Made by a program: the position numbers and the translations under genes
The notes under the pieces: model-generated
Told to the model about the DNA's origin: nothing
The model's database searches: none
The model's input: only the letters and a program-made list of their open reading frames with translations
NCBI GenBank assembly: GCA_035295845.1
Contig: DATGIF010000027.1
Coordinates: 62,001 to 126,000 of the forward strand
Source: Palsa-892 sp035295845
GTDB taxonomy: Bacteria; Pseudomonadota; Alphaproteobacteria; Rhizobiales; Xanthobacteraceae
Reading direction: 5' to 3'
Length of the DNA: 64,000 bases
Part shown: positions 52,322-59,848 of the stretch, in pieces
How positions within the stretch are numbered: the stretch's first letter is position 1
Layout of the letters: each line of letters begins with the position of its first letter

Positions 52322-53224
52322 TCAGTCGAAAAACGAAAGCTCAGCGCCCTCGATCGCGTAGGGAGCGTGACGGAAATCGCGGATGTTGACGACATCGCCG
52401 CCGGCCCATTCAAGCAGAATGAAATAGACGGGCGGCGCCGACGGATCGGCAGGATCGCGCACCAGGAGCGCCGGCCGACGGTCGACAAAACCGGGCACGA
52501 AATGCCAATCGCTGGCAAGCCCATAATTGACGAAGTACCGTCCCGCCACCTCGCCGCGGCCGTTCAGTCGCGTCTTGTTGACTAGTTCGAGCCGCACCTC
52601 TTCGGCGAGCATGTTGCGAACCGTGTCGAAGTCGCGCGCGTTGAAGCGATCGACATAGGCGGCGAGCAGCGAGCGCTCGCGCTCCGGCAGGACCGGCTGC
52701 GGCAGGTCGCCGGGCTCTTCGGCAAGCTCCCGCAATCGCGCGCGCCCGCGATGAAGTGCCGCCTTGATCGCCGGAATGCTTGCGTCGGTGACGCGTCCGA
52801 TCTCATCCAGCGAATAGCCGAGCACGTCCATCAAAATCACGCTGCTTCGCTGCGCCACCGGCAGACGCATGAAGGTCCTGAGACTCGCGGCGACGATTTC
52901 GCGATCATGCACGGGGGTTACGGGGTCGACCATCATGTCCGGATCCTCATCGGAACGGGCGGCCTCCTGGCGGGCGCGGCGGCGCAGAAAATCCAGCGCC
53001 GCGTTGTGCGCGATGCGGAAGAGCCAGCCCTCGGGGTTGGCGATCGGCCCCGCCTCCGGGTACGCCTCCATCGCCTTCAGGAGCGCCTCCTGCATCACGT
53101 CCTCGCCGTCGATGACGGAGCCCGTCATGCGCGCGCAGTAGCGATGCAGCTTCGGCCGCAGGCCGCTGATCAGCCGGCTGAAGGCCGCCCCGCGTTCGGC
53201 GGCGTCGGCGGCGGATACGCTCAT
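52322..53224 (-). CDS. ECF sigma factor with SnoaL-like C-terminal domain
   Basis: 300 residues. Sigma-70 region 2 at about 24-90 (HRYCARMTGSVIDGEDVMQEAL, GWLFRIAHNAALDFLRRRA), region 4 at about 115-175 (LPVAQRSSVILMDVLGYSLDEI, IPAIKAALHRGRARL). A SnoaL/NTF2-like domain at about 187-300 follows, as in ECF41/ECF56-type sigmas, in which the C-terminal domain replaces the anti-sigma factor. It lies 10 bases after a small monooxygenase-like gene on the same strand. Targets unknown. Confidence 0.88.
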   Translation of the reverse strand: MSVSAADAAERGAAFSRLISGLRPKLHRYCARMTGSVIDGEDVMQEALLKAMEAYPEAGPIANPEGWLFRIAHNAALDFLRRRARQEAARSDEDPDMMVDPVTPVHDREIVAASLRTFMRLPVAQRSSVILMDVLGYSLDEIGRVTDASIPAIKAALHRGRARLRELAEEPGDLPQPVLPERERSLLAAYVDRFNARDFDTVRNMLAEEVRLELVNKTRLNGRGEVAGRYFVNYGLASDWHFVPGFVDRRPALLVRDPADPSAPPVYFILLEWAGGDVVNIRDFRHAPYAIEGAELSFFD

Positions 53225-53234
53225 CCCTGTCTCG

Positions 53235-53540
53235 TCACTCGTCGAGCATCCGGTAGTTGCCGACGATCGTCACTTCGGTTTGCTGCGGCGGTTCGACGGT
53301 ACGCGCCTCGACGCCGCTGCGGAAGGTGCGAAACGCATCGAGCTTGGTGACCGGGCTGACGCCGTCGGCGGTGTCGCTCATGCTGAAATGGATGAAGGTG
53401 CCGTCGGCGAGCCGCAAGGCGAGGTAACGAACGTTATCCGGCGCCTTGGCCCGCAACTCCTCGAACACCTTCTCGATAAAGCGCGCATTCTCGTCCGTCT
53501 TTTCGGGCTTGGTCTTGTAGCGCACGACGGTCCGTTTCAT
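53235..53540 (-). CDS. Small ABM-like protein paired with the ECF sigma factor
   Basis: 101 residues from ATG 53540. Starts KRTVVRYKTKPEKTDENARF and continues VFEELRAKAPDNVRYLALRLADGTFIHFSMSD in parts, the ferredoxin-like pattern of antibiotic-biosynthesis monooxygenase relatives. Lies 10 bases upstream of the sigma factor, so they are co-transcribed. SnoaL-type ECF sigmas are often encoded with small redox or carboxymuconolactone-type proteins, which supports a functional pair. Activity unknown. Confidence 0.7.
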   Translation of the reverse strand: MKRTVVRYKTKPEKTDENARFIEKVFEELRAKAPDNVRYLALRLADGTFIHFSMSDTADGVSPVTKLDAFRTFRSGVEARTVEPPQQTEVTIVGNYRMLDE

Positions 53541-53689
53541 CGGATTGCTCCCTTCTGCGGCCGGACCCATCGCCGGCCGTCTCCTGTCAGAGACGTTCGG
53601 GGGCGGCCAAAGGATGCGGCGGGAAAGAAATATTTTAGAGATTTTTTTCGACTGCCGGCAGCCGCCACCGGCCGCACAAGCCGGCTGAT

Positions 53690-54571
53690 TCAGCGCGTCG
53701 GCACCGGTTTCTCGCCGCGATAATCGTAGAAGCCGCGGCCGGCCTTGCGGCCGAGCCAGCCTGCTTCGACGTATTTCACGAGGAGCGGGCAGGGACGATA
53801 TTTCGAATCCGCCAGGCCCTCGTGCAGCACCTGCATCACCGAGAGCACCGTATCGAGGCCGATGAAGTCGGCGAGTTCCAGCGGTCCCATCGGGTGGTGG
53901 GCGCCGAGGCGCATCGCGGTGTCGATCGCCTCGACGGAGCCCACGCCTTCATAGAGCGTGTAGATCGCCTCGTTGATCATCGGCAACAGGATGCGGTTGA
54001 CCATGAAGGCGGGGAAATCCTCGGCGACCGCGTAGGTCTTGCCGAGGCTCGCGACGAAGGCTTTCGAGGCCTCGAAGGTTTCGTCGCCGGTCGCGATCCC
54101 GCGCACGAGCTCGACGAGCTCCATCACCGGCACCGGATTCATAAAATGAATGCCGATGAAACGCTCCGGCCGGTCGGTGACGGCGGCGAGCCGCGTGATC
54201 GAGATCGACGAGGTGTTGGTCGCGAGCACCGCCTCGGGCTTCAACGACTTGCTGAGGTCGATGAGGATCTTGCGCTTGACGTCTTCTTTTTCGGTGGCTG
54301 ACTCGATGACGAGGTCGCACTGGCCGAGATCGGCGAGTTTGCCGGCGGGCTTGATGTGGGCGAGCGCCTGCTGGCGCGCCTCTTCCGAAATCGTGCCGCG
54401 CGAAATCTGGCGCGCGAGATTGCCGTTAATCGAGGCGAGCCCCGCCTTGATGCGTTCTTCGCTGATGTCGTTCAGCATTACGTCGTAGCCGGCGAGCGCA
54501 CTGACATGAGCGATGCCGTTGCCCATTTGGCCGGCGCCGACCACGCCCACTTTTTTGATTTTGACTGCCAT
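53690..54571 (-). CDS. 3-hydroxybutyryl-CoA dehydrogenase
   Basis: 293 residues. NAD-binding VGVVGAGQMGNGIAHVSALAGY, IESATEKEDVKRKI, TNTSSISITRLA, the catalytic His in GIHFMNPVPVMELVE, and C-terminal PMGPLELADFIGLDTVLSVM. Oxidises (S)-3-hydroxybutyryl-CoA to acetoacetyl-CoA (or the reverse). It follows etfA by 76 bases; the set etfB-etfA-hbd is a common Rhizobiales operon for beta-oxidation and C4 metabolism. Often called hbdA or mmgB/paaH-like. Confidence 0.94.
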   Translation of the reverse strand: MAVKIKKVGVVGAGQMGNGIAHVSALAGYDVMLNDISEERIKAGLASINGNLARQISRGTISEEARQQALAHIKPAGKLADLGQCDLVIESATEKEDVKRKILIDLSKSLKPEAVLATNTSSISITRLAAVTDRPERFIGIHFMNPVPVMELVELVRGIATGDETFEASKAFVASLGKTYAVAEDFPAFMVNRILLPMINEAIYTLYEGVGSVEAIDTAMRLGAHHPMGPLELADFIGLDTVLSVMQVLHEGLADSKYRPCPLLVKYVEAGWLGRKAGRGFYDYRGEKPVPTR

Positions 54572-54647
54572 CGTTGTTCCAGCGCCTACGCCAAGTCTCT
54601 TTTACGACGAACCACGCCTTTGCGCCAACGCTCGGTCTTCGCGCTTG

Positions 54648-55586
54648 TCATTTCTTGGCGAGCTCGTTGCCGAGTTCGGGAAGCGCCTGGAACAAATCGG
54701 CGACGAGGCCGTAATCGGCGACCTGGAAAATCGGCGCTTCCTCATCCTTGTTGATGGCGACGATCACTTTCGAATCCTTCATGCCGGCGAGATGCTGGAT
54801 CGCGCCGGAAATGCCGACGGCAAGATAAAGCTCGGGCGCCACCACTTTGCCGGTCTGGCCGACCTGCCAGTCGTTCGGCGCATAGCCGGCATCGACCGCG
54901 GCGCGCGAGGCGCCGACCGCGGCCCCGAGCTTGTCGGCGACGGGCTCGATGTATTTCGTGAAGTTTTCCTTGCTTCCAAGCGCCCGGCCGCCGGAGATGA
55001 TGACGCGCGCCGCGGTCAATTCCGGGCGGTCCGATTTCGAAAGCTCTTCGCCGACGAAGCTCGAAATGCCGGGATCGTCGGCGGCACTCGCGGGCTCGAT
55101 CGGCGCGTTGCCGCCGGCGCCCACTGCCTGAAACGAAGCCGTGCGAACGGTCATGGCTTTCTTCTTGTCGGAGGACTGCACTGTTTCAATGGCGTTGCCG
55201 GCGTAGATCGGCCGCTGGAAGGTGTCGGGCGAGTCCACTTTGATTACGTCGGAGATCTGCATCACGTCGAGGAGGGCCGCCGCGCGCGGCATGAAGTTTT
55301 TCCCCGTCGTGGTGGCGGGCGCGACGATCGCGTCATAGTTCTTGGCGAGCGCGACCAGGAGCGCCGCCATCGGCTCGGCGAGGCGATGGGCGTAGCGCGC
55401 GTCGTCGGCGAGCAACACCTTGGCCGCGCCGTCGAGCTTGGCGGCGGCTTCGGCAACGGGCTTGCAGTCTTGGCCGGCGACGAGAACATGCACCTCGGCG
55501 CCCAAGGCTTTCGCGGCGGTCATTGCTTTTGCCGTGGCGCCGTTCAGGACCTTGTCGTCGTGCTCGGCCACGAGAAGGGTTGCCAT
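54648..55586 (-). CDS. etfA: Electron transfer flavoprotein alpha subunit
   Basis: 312 residues from ATG 55586, overlapping the etfB stop (TGATG). C-terminal FAD-binding signature YLAVGISGAIQHLAGMKDSKVIVAINKDEEAPIF in parts, and ISGGRALGSKENF. N-terminal ETF domain shared with EtfB. Transfers electrons from acyl-CoA dehydrogenases (two are in this window) to ETF-ubiquinone oxidoreductase. Confidence 0.96.
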   Translation of the reverse strand: MATLLVAEHDDKVLNGATAKAMTAAKALGAEVHVLVAGQDCKPVAEAAAKLDGAAKVLLADDARYAHRLAEPMAALLVALAKNYDAIVAPATTTGKNFMPRAAALLDVMQISDVIKVDSPDTFQRPIYAGNAIETVQSSDKKKAMTVRTASFQAVGAGGNAPIEPASAADDPGISSFVGEELSKSDRPELTAARVIISGGRALGSKENFTKYIEPVADKLGAAVGASRAAVDAGYAPNDWQVGQTGKVVAPELYLAVGISGAIQHLAGMKDSKVIVAINKDEEAPIFQVADYGLVADLFQALPELGNELAKK

Positions 55587-56335
55587 CACAGCACCCCCGC
55601 TTCGTTCTTGAGCTTGTCGACAAGCTCGGCGACGGTCTTCACCTTGACGCCTGCCTTGCGGCCCGCGGGCTCGCTCGTCTTCACCACCTTCAGGCGCGGG
55701 GCGACATCGACGCCGAGATCCTGCGGCGTCTTCTCCGCGATCGGCTTCTTTTTCGCCTTCATGATGTTGGGAAGCGAAGCATAGCGCGGCTCGTTCAGGC
55801 GGAGGTCCGTGGTCACCACCGCCGGCATCTTCAGTTTCACCGTCTGCAGGCCGCCGTCGATTTCGCGCGTGACGCTGATCGTGTCGCCGTCGATCGCGAC
55901 CTTCGAGGCGAAGGTGCCTTGCGGCCAGCCGAGGAGGGCCGCGAGCATCTGGCCGGTCTGATTGCAGTCGTCATCGATCGCCTGCTTGCCGAGAATGACG
56001 AGGCCGGGCTTCTCCTCGTCGACGATCTTCTTGAGGATTTTCGCAACCGCGAGCGACTCGACCGTGCCGTCGGTCTTCACGTGAATGCCGCGGTCGGCGC
56101 CCATGGCGAGGCCGGTGCGGATCGTCTCCGCCGCCTGCGCGGATCCGATCGACACGCAGACGATTTCCGTCACCTTGCCGCCCTCCTTCAGACGGATTGC
56201 TTCCTCGACGGCGATCTCGTCGAAGGGGTTCATCGCCATCTTGACGTTGGCGAGATCGACGCCGGAGCCGTCGGATTTGACGCGGACCTTGACGTTCGCA
56301 TCAACGACCCGTTTCACGGGCACCAACACTTTCAT
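55586..56335 (-). CDS. etfB: Electron transfer flavoprotein beta subunit
   Basis: 249 residues. N-terminal MKVLVPVKRVVDANVKVRVK, then NPFDEIAVEEAIRLKEGG, and ILGKQAIDDDCNQTGQMLAALLGWPQGTFASKV in parts, the ETF-beta AMP site. The C-terminus KAKKKPIAEKTPQDLGV matches the recognition loop region. Forms the ETF heterodimer with etfA, with which it overlaps. Confidence 0.96.
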   Translation of the reverse strand: MKVLVPVKRVVDANVKVRVKSDGSGVDLANVKMAMNPFDEIAVEEAIRLKEGGKVTEIVCVSIGSAQAAETIRTGLAMGADRGIHVKTDGTVESLAVAKILKKIVDEEKPGLVILGKQAIDDDCNQTGQMLAALLGWPQGTFASKVAIDGDTISVTREIDGGLQTVKLKMPAVVTTDLRLNEPRYASLPNIMKAKKKPIAEKTPQDLGVDVAPRLKVVKTSEPAGRKAGVKVKTVAELVDKLKNEAGVL

Positions 56336-56412
56336 TCTTGGCCTTTCTCGCGTTCGATGATGTGTTTGGAGGGATTGGGCGGCAGCGGGCGGGCACCGTA
56401 TGGCCCGACCTA

Positions 56413-57162
56413 TTAGGTGTCAACGCGTTTGGGCCAGCGTTTCAGCGTCGGCGTATTTTGTTTTTCGAGGAGCCGGTCGGCGCCGCAATCGAAGAGCTTC
56501 ACGCCGGGCTGGCGCATGACCACGACGAGGAGCACGCCGGCCGTGAGCCCGCCGATATGCGTCCACCAGGCGACTTGTTTGTCGGCGCCGGCGAAAATGT
56601 TGACGAACTGCAGCACGATCCAGAAGCCGATCACCCACTCGGCGGCAAGATGCAGGGGAATGCGCATGAAGGCGAGCACCCAGATCTTGCGGCAGGGGTG
56701 CAACAGAAGATAGGCGCCGACCACGCCCGCGATCGCGCCGGAGGCGCCGACCAGCGGAACGGTCGAGTTCGGATCCGAAAGCCAATAGGCGATGGCGCCG
56801 GCGGCGGCGCAAAGAAGATAGAAGACGAGATAGCGCAGATGCCCGAGCGCTTCCTCGACGTCGTCGCCGAATACCCAGAGAAAGGCCATGTTGCCGATGA
56901 CGTGAAGCCAACTTGCATGGAAGAAGGAATAGGTGACGAGGGTGAATTCCCACGGCACGCTGCCGGGCAAAATGACGTCGTGATGGCCGATCAGGCCAGG
57001 CGTGAAGGCGAGCGCGAGAATCGAAGCGTCTTCGTTCGAGCCCGAAACGCTGATCGAAACGGTATAGGCAAAAATCGCGATATTGATCGCGATCAGGCTC
57101 CAATTGACGTAAGGCGGCGAGCGGAACGCGAACGGATTGTTGTCGTAGATCGGAATGACCAT
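56413..57162 (-). CDS. Rhomboid-family intramembrane protease
   Basis: 249 residues from ATG 57162 (MVIPIYDNNPF). Six membrane segments. Rhomboid core: FFHASWLHVIGNMAFLWVFGDDVEE with the H-x3-N motif, catalytic Ser141 in LVGASGAIAGVVGAY, and His202 in WTHIGGLTAGV. Cuts membrane-spanning substrates; substrate unknown. It lies 10 bases after the cobalamin adenosyltransferase gene, forming part of the operon towards etfBA. Confidence 0.92.
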   Translation of the reverse strand: MVIPIYDNNPFAFRSPPYVNWSLIAINIAIFAYTVSISVSGSNEDASILALAFTPGLIGHHDVILPGSVPWEFTLVTYSFFHASWLHVIGNMAFLWVFGDDVEEALGHLRYLVFYLLCAAAGAIAYWLSDPNSTVPLVGASGAIAGVVGAYLLLHPCRKIWVLAFMRIPLHLAAEWVIGFWIVLQFVNIFAGADKQVAWWTHIGGLTAGVLLVVVMRQPGVKLFDCGADRLLEKQNTPTLKRWPKRVDT

Positions 57163-57172
57163 ACGGCGCGCC

Positions 57173-57745
57173 TCAGCGATTGGCGCCGGGCATCCACAAG
57201 ACGTCGTGCTTGCCTTTATCGTTGGCGTAGCGGCTCGCGACAAAGAGAAAATCCGAAAGCCGGTTGACGTATTTGAGCGCGGCCGCGGTGACGCCTTCGC
57301 CGGCCTTGTCGTTGAGTTCAACCATCAGCCGCTCGGCGCGGCGGCAAACGGTGCGGGCAAGATGCAGATAGGTCGCGGCGGGCGAGCCGCCGGGGAGCAC
57401 GAAGGAACGCAGCGGTTCGAGGTCGGCATTGAGCGCGTCGATTTCCTGCTCGATCCAGCTCACCTGCGCCTCGGTAACCGTCATGCGCGCGCCGCCCGGC
57501 CCTTTTTGCGACAGGCAAAGGTCGGCTTCGACGTCGAAGAGGTCGTTCTGCACGCGCGAGAGCGCGGCATCGAGACGGGCGTCGGCGCCGGTATGCAGCC
57601 GCGCCAGGCCGATCGCCGCGTTCACTTCGTCGAGCGTGCCATAGGCGTCGACGCGCAGATCATATTTCTTGCGGCGCTCGCCATTGCCGAGCGAGGTCGT
57701 GCCTTCGTCGCCGGTGCGCGTGTAGATCCTGTTGAGGACGACCAT
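57173..57745 (-). CDS. Cob(I)yrinic acid a,c-diamide adenosyltransferase (PduO type)
   Basis: 190 residues. PduO-type ATP:cob(I)alamin adenosyltransferase: IYTRTGDEGTTSLGNGERR (ATP loop), AYGTLDEVNAAIG, FVLPGGSPAATYLHLARTVCRRAER in parts, and LNDKAGEGVTAAALKYVNRLSDFLF in parts. It makes adenosylcobalamin, the cofactor of ethylmalonyl-CoA and methylmalonyl-CoA mutases, which fits the mcd and ccr genes nearby. Ten bases separate it from the upstream twin-helix gene. Confidence 0.94.
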   Translation of the reverse strand: MVVLNRIYTRTGDEGTTSLGNGERRKKYDLRVDAYGTLDEVNAAIGLARLHTGADARLDAALSRVQNDLFDVEADLCLSQKGPGGARMTVTEAQVSWIEQEIDALNADLEPLRSFVLPGGSPAATYLHLARTVCRRAERLMVELNDKAGEGVTAAALKYVNRLSDFLFVASRYANDKGKHDVLWMPGANR

Positions 57746-57755
57746 CTCGCCTCCC

Positions 57756-57950
57756 TCAGCGGCCGAGCATCCAGATCACGACCATGACGACGAAGATCGC
57801 GATCGCTTGCAGGAGCACGCGAAGCCGCATGAGGTTCTGCGAGCGGCTCGGCGAGCCGCCCTTCATCATGTTCCAGAGGCCGAGCACCAGCACGCAGGCG
57901 ACCGCCATCAGTGCCACGACGAGGACGAGATTCTGCAGGGTCGAAGGCAT
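57756..57950 (-). CDS. Twin transmembrane helix small protein
   Basis: 64 residues with two membrane helices at about 7-28 (LVLVVALMAVACVLVLGLWNM) and 44-61 (RVLLQAIAIFVVMVVIWML) joined by a basic loop with SPSRSQNLMRLRV. Known as a HIG1-like twin-helix protein conserved upstream of pduO-type genes in Rhizobiales. Function unknown. Confidence 0.85.
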   Translation of the reverse strand: MPSTLQNLVLVVALMAVACVLVLGLWNMMKGGSPSRSQNLMRLRVLLQAIAIFVVMVVIWMLGR

Positions 57951-57992
57951 GGGCGCTTTTTAGCACAAGCCGCGCGAAGGATCACGCCGGGT

Positions 57993-59666
57993 TCAATTGC
58001 CGCCGTCGAGCAAGCGGCGGGCGATCACCTGCGCCTGGATTTCGGCCGCGCCCTCGAAGATGTTGAGGATGCGCGCGTCGCACAAGACGCGGGAGACCGG
58101 ATATTCGAGCGCGAAGCCGTTGCCGCCGTGGATTTGGACCGCGTTGTCGGCGGCGGCCCAGGCAACGCGGGCGGCGTAGAGTTTCGCCATGCCGGCCTCG
58201 AGGTCGCAGCGGCGGCCAGAGTCCTTTTCGCGCGCGGCATGATAGGTGAGCTGGCGGGCGATCATGATCTCCACCGCCATCGCGGCGATCTTGTCGGCGA
58301 CGCGCGGGAAGGAAAGTGTCGCCTTGCCGAACTGCATGCGCTCCTTGGCGTAGCGGAGCGCAAGCTCCATCGCCGATTGCGCCACGCCGACGGCGCGCGC
58401 GGCGGTCTGGATGCGCGCGGCCTCGAAGGTTTGCATCAATTGCTTGAAGCCCTGGCCCTCTGCGCCGCCGAGGAGATTCTCCGCCGGCACCTCGAAGCCG
58501 TCGAAGCCGATTTCGAATTCCTTCATGCCGCGATAGCCGAGCACTTCGATTTCGCCGCCGCTCATGCCGGGCGCGGGGAACGGATCGGCGTCGGTGCCGC
58601 GCGGCTTCGGCGCGAGCAGCATCGAGAGGCCCTTGTAGCCCTGCTCGTTCGGATTGGTGCGCACGAGAAGCGTCATCAGGTCGGCGCGCACCGGGTGCGT
58701 AATCCAGGTCTTGTTGCCGTAAACTTTGTAGACGTTGCCTTCGCGCACGGCGCGGGTTTTCAGCGAAGCGAGGTCGGAGCCGGTGTTGGGTTCGGTGAAG
58801 ACGGCGGTCGGCAGCACTTCGCCGGAGGCGATCTTCGGCAGCCAGTGTTTTTTCTGCGCGTCGGTGCCGGAGCCGAGGATCAGTTCGGCGGCGATCTCCG
58901 AACGCGTGCCGAGCGAACCGACGCCGATATAGCCGCGCGACAATTCATCGGAGACGACGCACATCGATTCCTTGCCGAGGCCGAGGCCGCCATATTCCTC
59001 CGGAATGGTGAGGCCGAAGACGCCGAGCTCCGCCATGTGGGCGATGACCTCGAGCGGGATGTACTGGTTCTTGAGGTGCCAGCCGTGCGCGTGCGGCACC
59101 ACTTCAGCATCGGCGAAGCGGCGCATTTCCTTTCGCATGGCCTCGAGCGTTTCGTCGAGGCCGTCGTCGCCGACGGTGCCTTGCGACTCCTTGATGAACT
59201 CGGCCAGTTTGGCGCGCGCCGCGGCCGTCGTTCCGTCCGCGATCAGCGACTTCACGGCCCGTGTCTTGCGCTGCTCGATGCGATCGTCGGCAAGGCCAAG
59301 CGCGGAGAGCCGCACGATCTCGCCCTGGCTCATGGGAATGCCGCCGAAGATTTGCGCGAGCGTCTCGCCAAGGCCGATGATGACCAGGAGCCGCTCGGTT
59401 TCGCCGAGGCGTCCCGCCTCGTGCATGCGCCGGGCGTAGGCGGAAAGCTGGCGGATCACCTCGACATAGGTCGCAAGCCACGCGAGGCCGTGGGTTGCGT
59501 GCTGCTCGCGCTCAAGGAGCGATGCGGAAAGGGCGCCGTTCGCGGACACGCGCGCGCCGACGGCATTGATCGCGTCGGTCAAAAGCGCGCCGGCAGCGTC
59601 TTCGGCCTCGGTGGCGTGGCGAAGAAGGTCCGGTTCTGCCGATGAAGCGCGGGCGGCGCGGGACAT
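57993..59666 (-). CDS. mcd: (2S)-Methylsuccinyl-CoA dehydrogenase
   Basis: 557 residues, longer than ordinary acyl-CoA dehydrogenases (about 390) because of an N-terminal helical extension of about 160 residues, the hallmark of Mcd. Core: MRRFADAEVVPHAHGWHLKN, FGLTIPEEYGGLGLGKES, TAVFTEPNTGSDLASLKTRA, GYRGMKEFEIGFDGFEVP, and C-terminal AAEIQAQVIARRLL. It oxidises methylsuccinyl-CoA to mesaconyl-CoA in the ethylmalonyl-CoA pathway. ATG 59666 has gaggacgagcc upstream. Together with ccr at the window end this strongly suggests that pathway. Confidence 0.92.
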   Translation of the reverse strand: MSRAARASSAEPDLLRHATEAEDAAGALLTDAINAVGARVSANGALSASLLEREQHATHGLAWLATYVEVIRQLSAYARRMHEAGRLGETERLLVIIGLGETLAQIFGGIPMSQGEIVRLSALGLADDRIEQRKTRAVKSLIADGTTAAARAKLAEFIKESQGTVGDDGLDETLEAMRKEMRRFADAEVVPHAHGWHLKNQYIPLEVIAHMAELGVFGLTIPEEYGGLGLGKESMCVVSDELSRGYIGVGSLGTRSEIAAELILGSGTDAQKKHWLPKIASGEVLPTAVFTEPNTGSDLASLKTRAVREGNVYKVYGNKTWITHPVRADLMTLLVRTNPNEQGYKGLSMLLAPKPRGTDADPFPAPGMSGGEIEVLGYRGMKEFEIGFDGFEVPAENLLGGAEGQGFKQLMQTFEAARIQTAARAVGVAQSAMELALRYAKERMQFGKATLSFPRVADKIAAMAVEIMIARQLTYHAAREKDSGRRCDLEAGMAKLYAARVAWAAADNAVQIHGGNGFALEYPVSRVLCDARILNIFEGAAEIQAQVIARRLLDGGN

Positions 59667-59848
59667 GGCTCGTCCTCGATTTCAGCCATCAGCCTACTTG
59701 TGCAGCGCACAAAATCAAGGCGCGAGGGCTCACCTCCGCCTTAGCAGGGTGTTGTTAACCATTCCAAGGCTTTGATCGTCATGGATATCCGGGCTCCGGC
59801 CTTCTGTCCGGCGCCGGCGCCTTTCGCTGTGGTTCAGAGACGTCAGGC

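Noticed and set aside
57732..59645. 637-codon plus-strand frame
   Set aside because: Antisense to mcd, His/Asp/Arg-rich without motifs.
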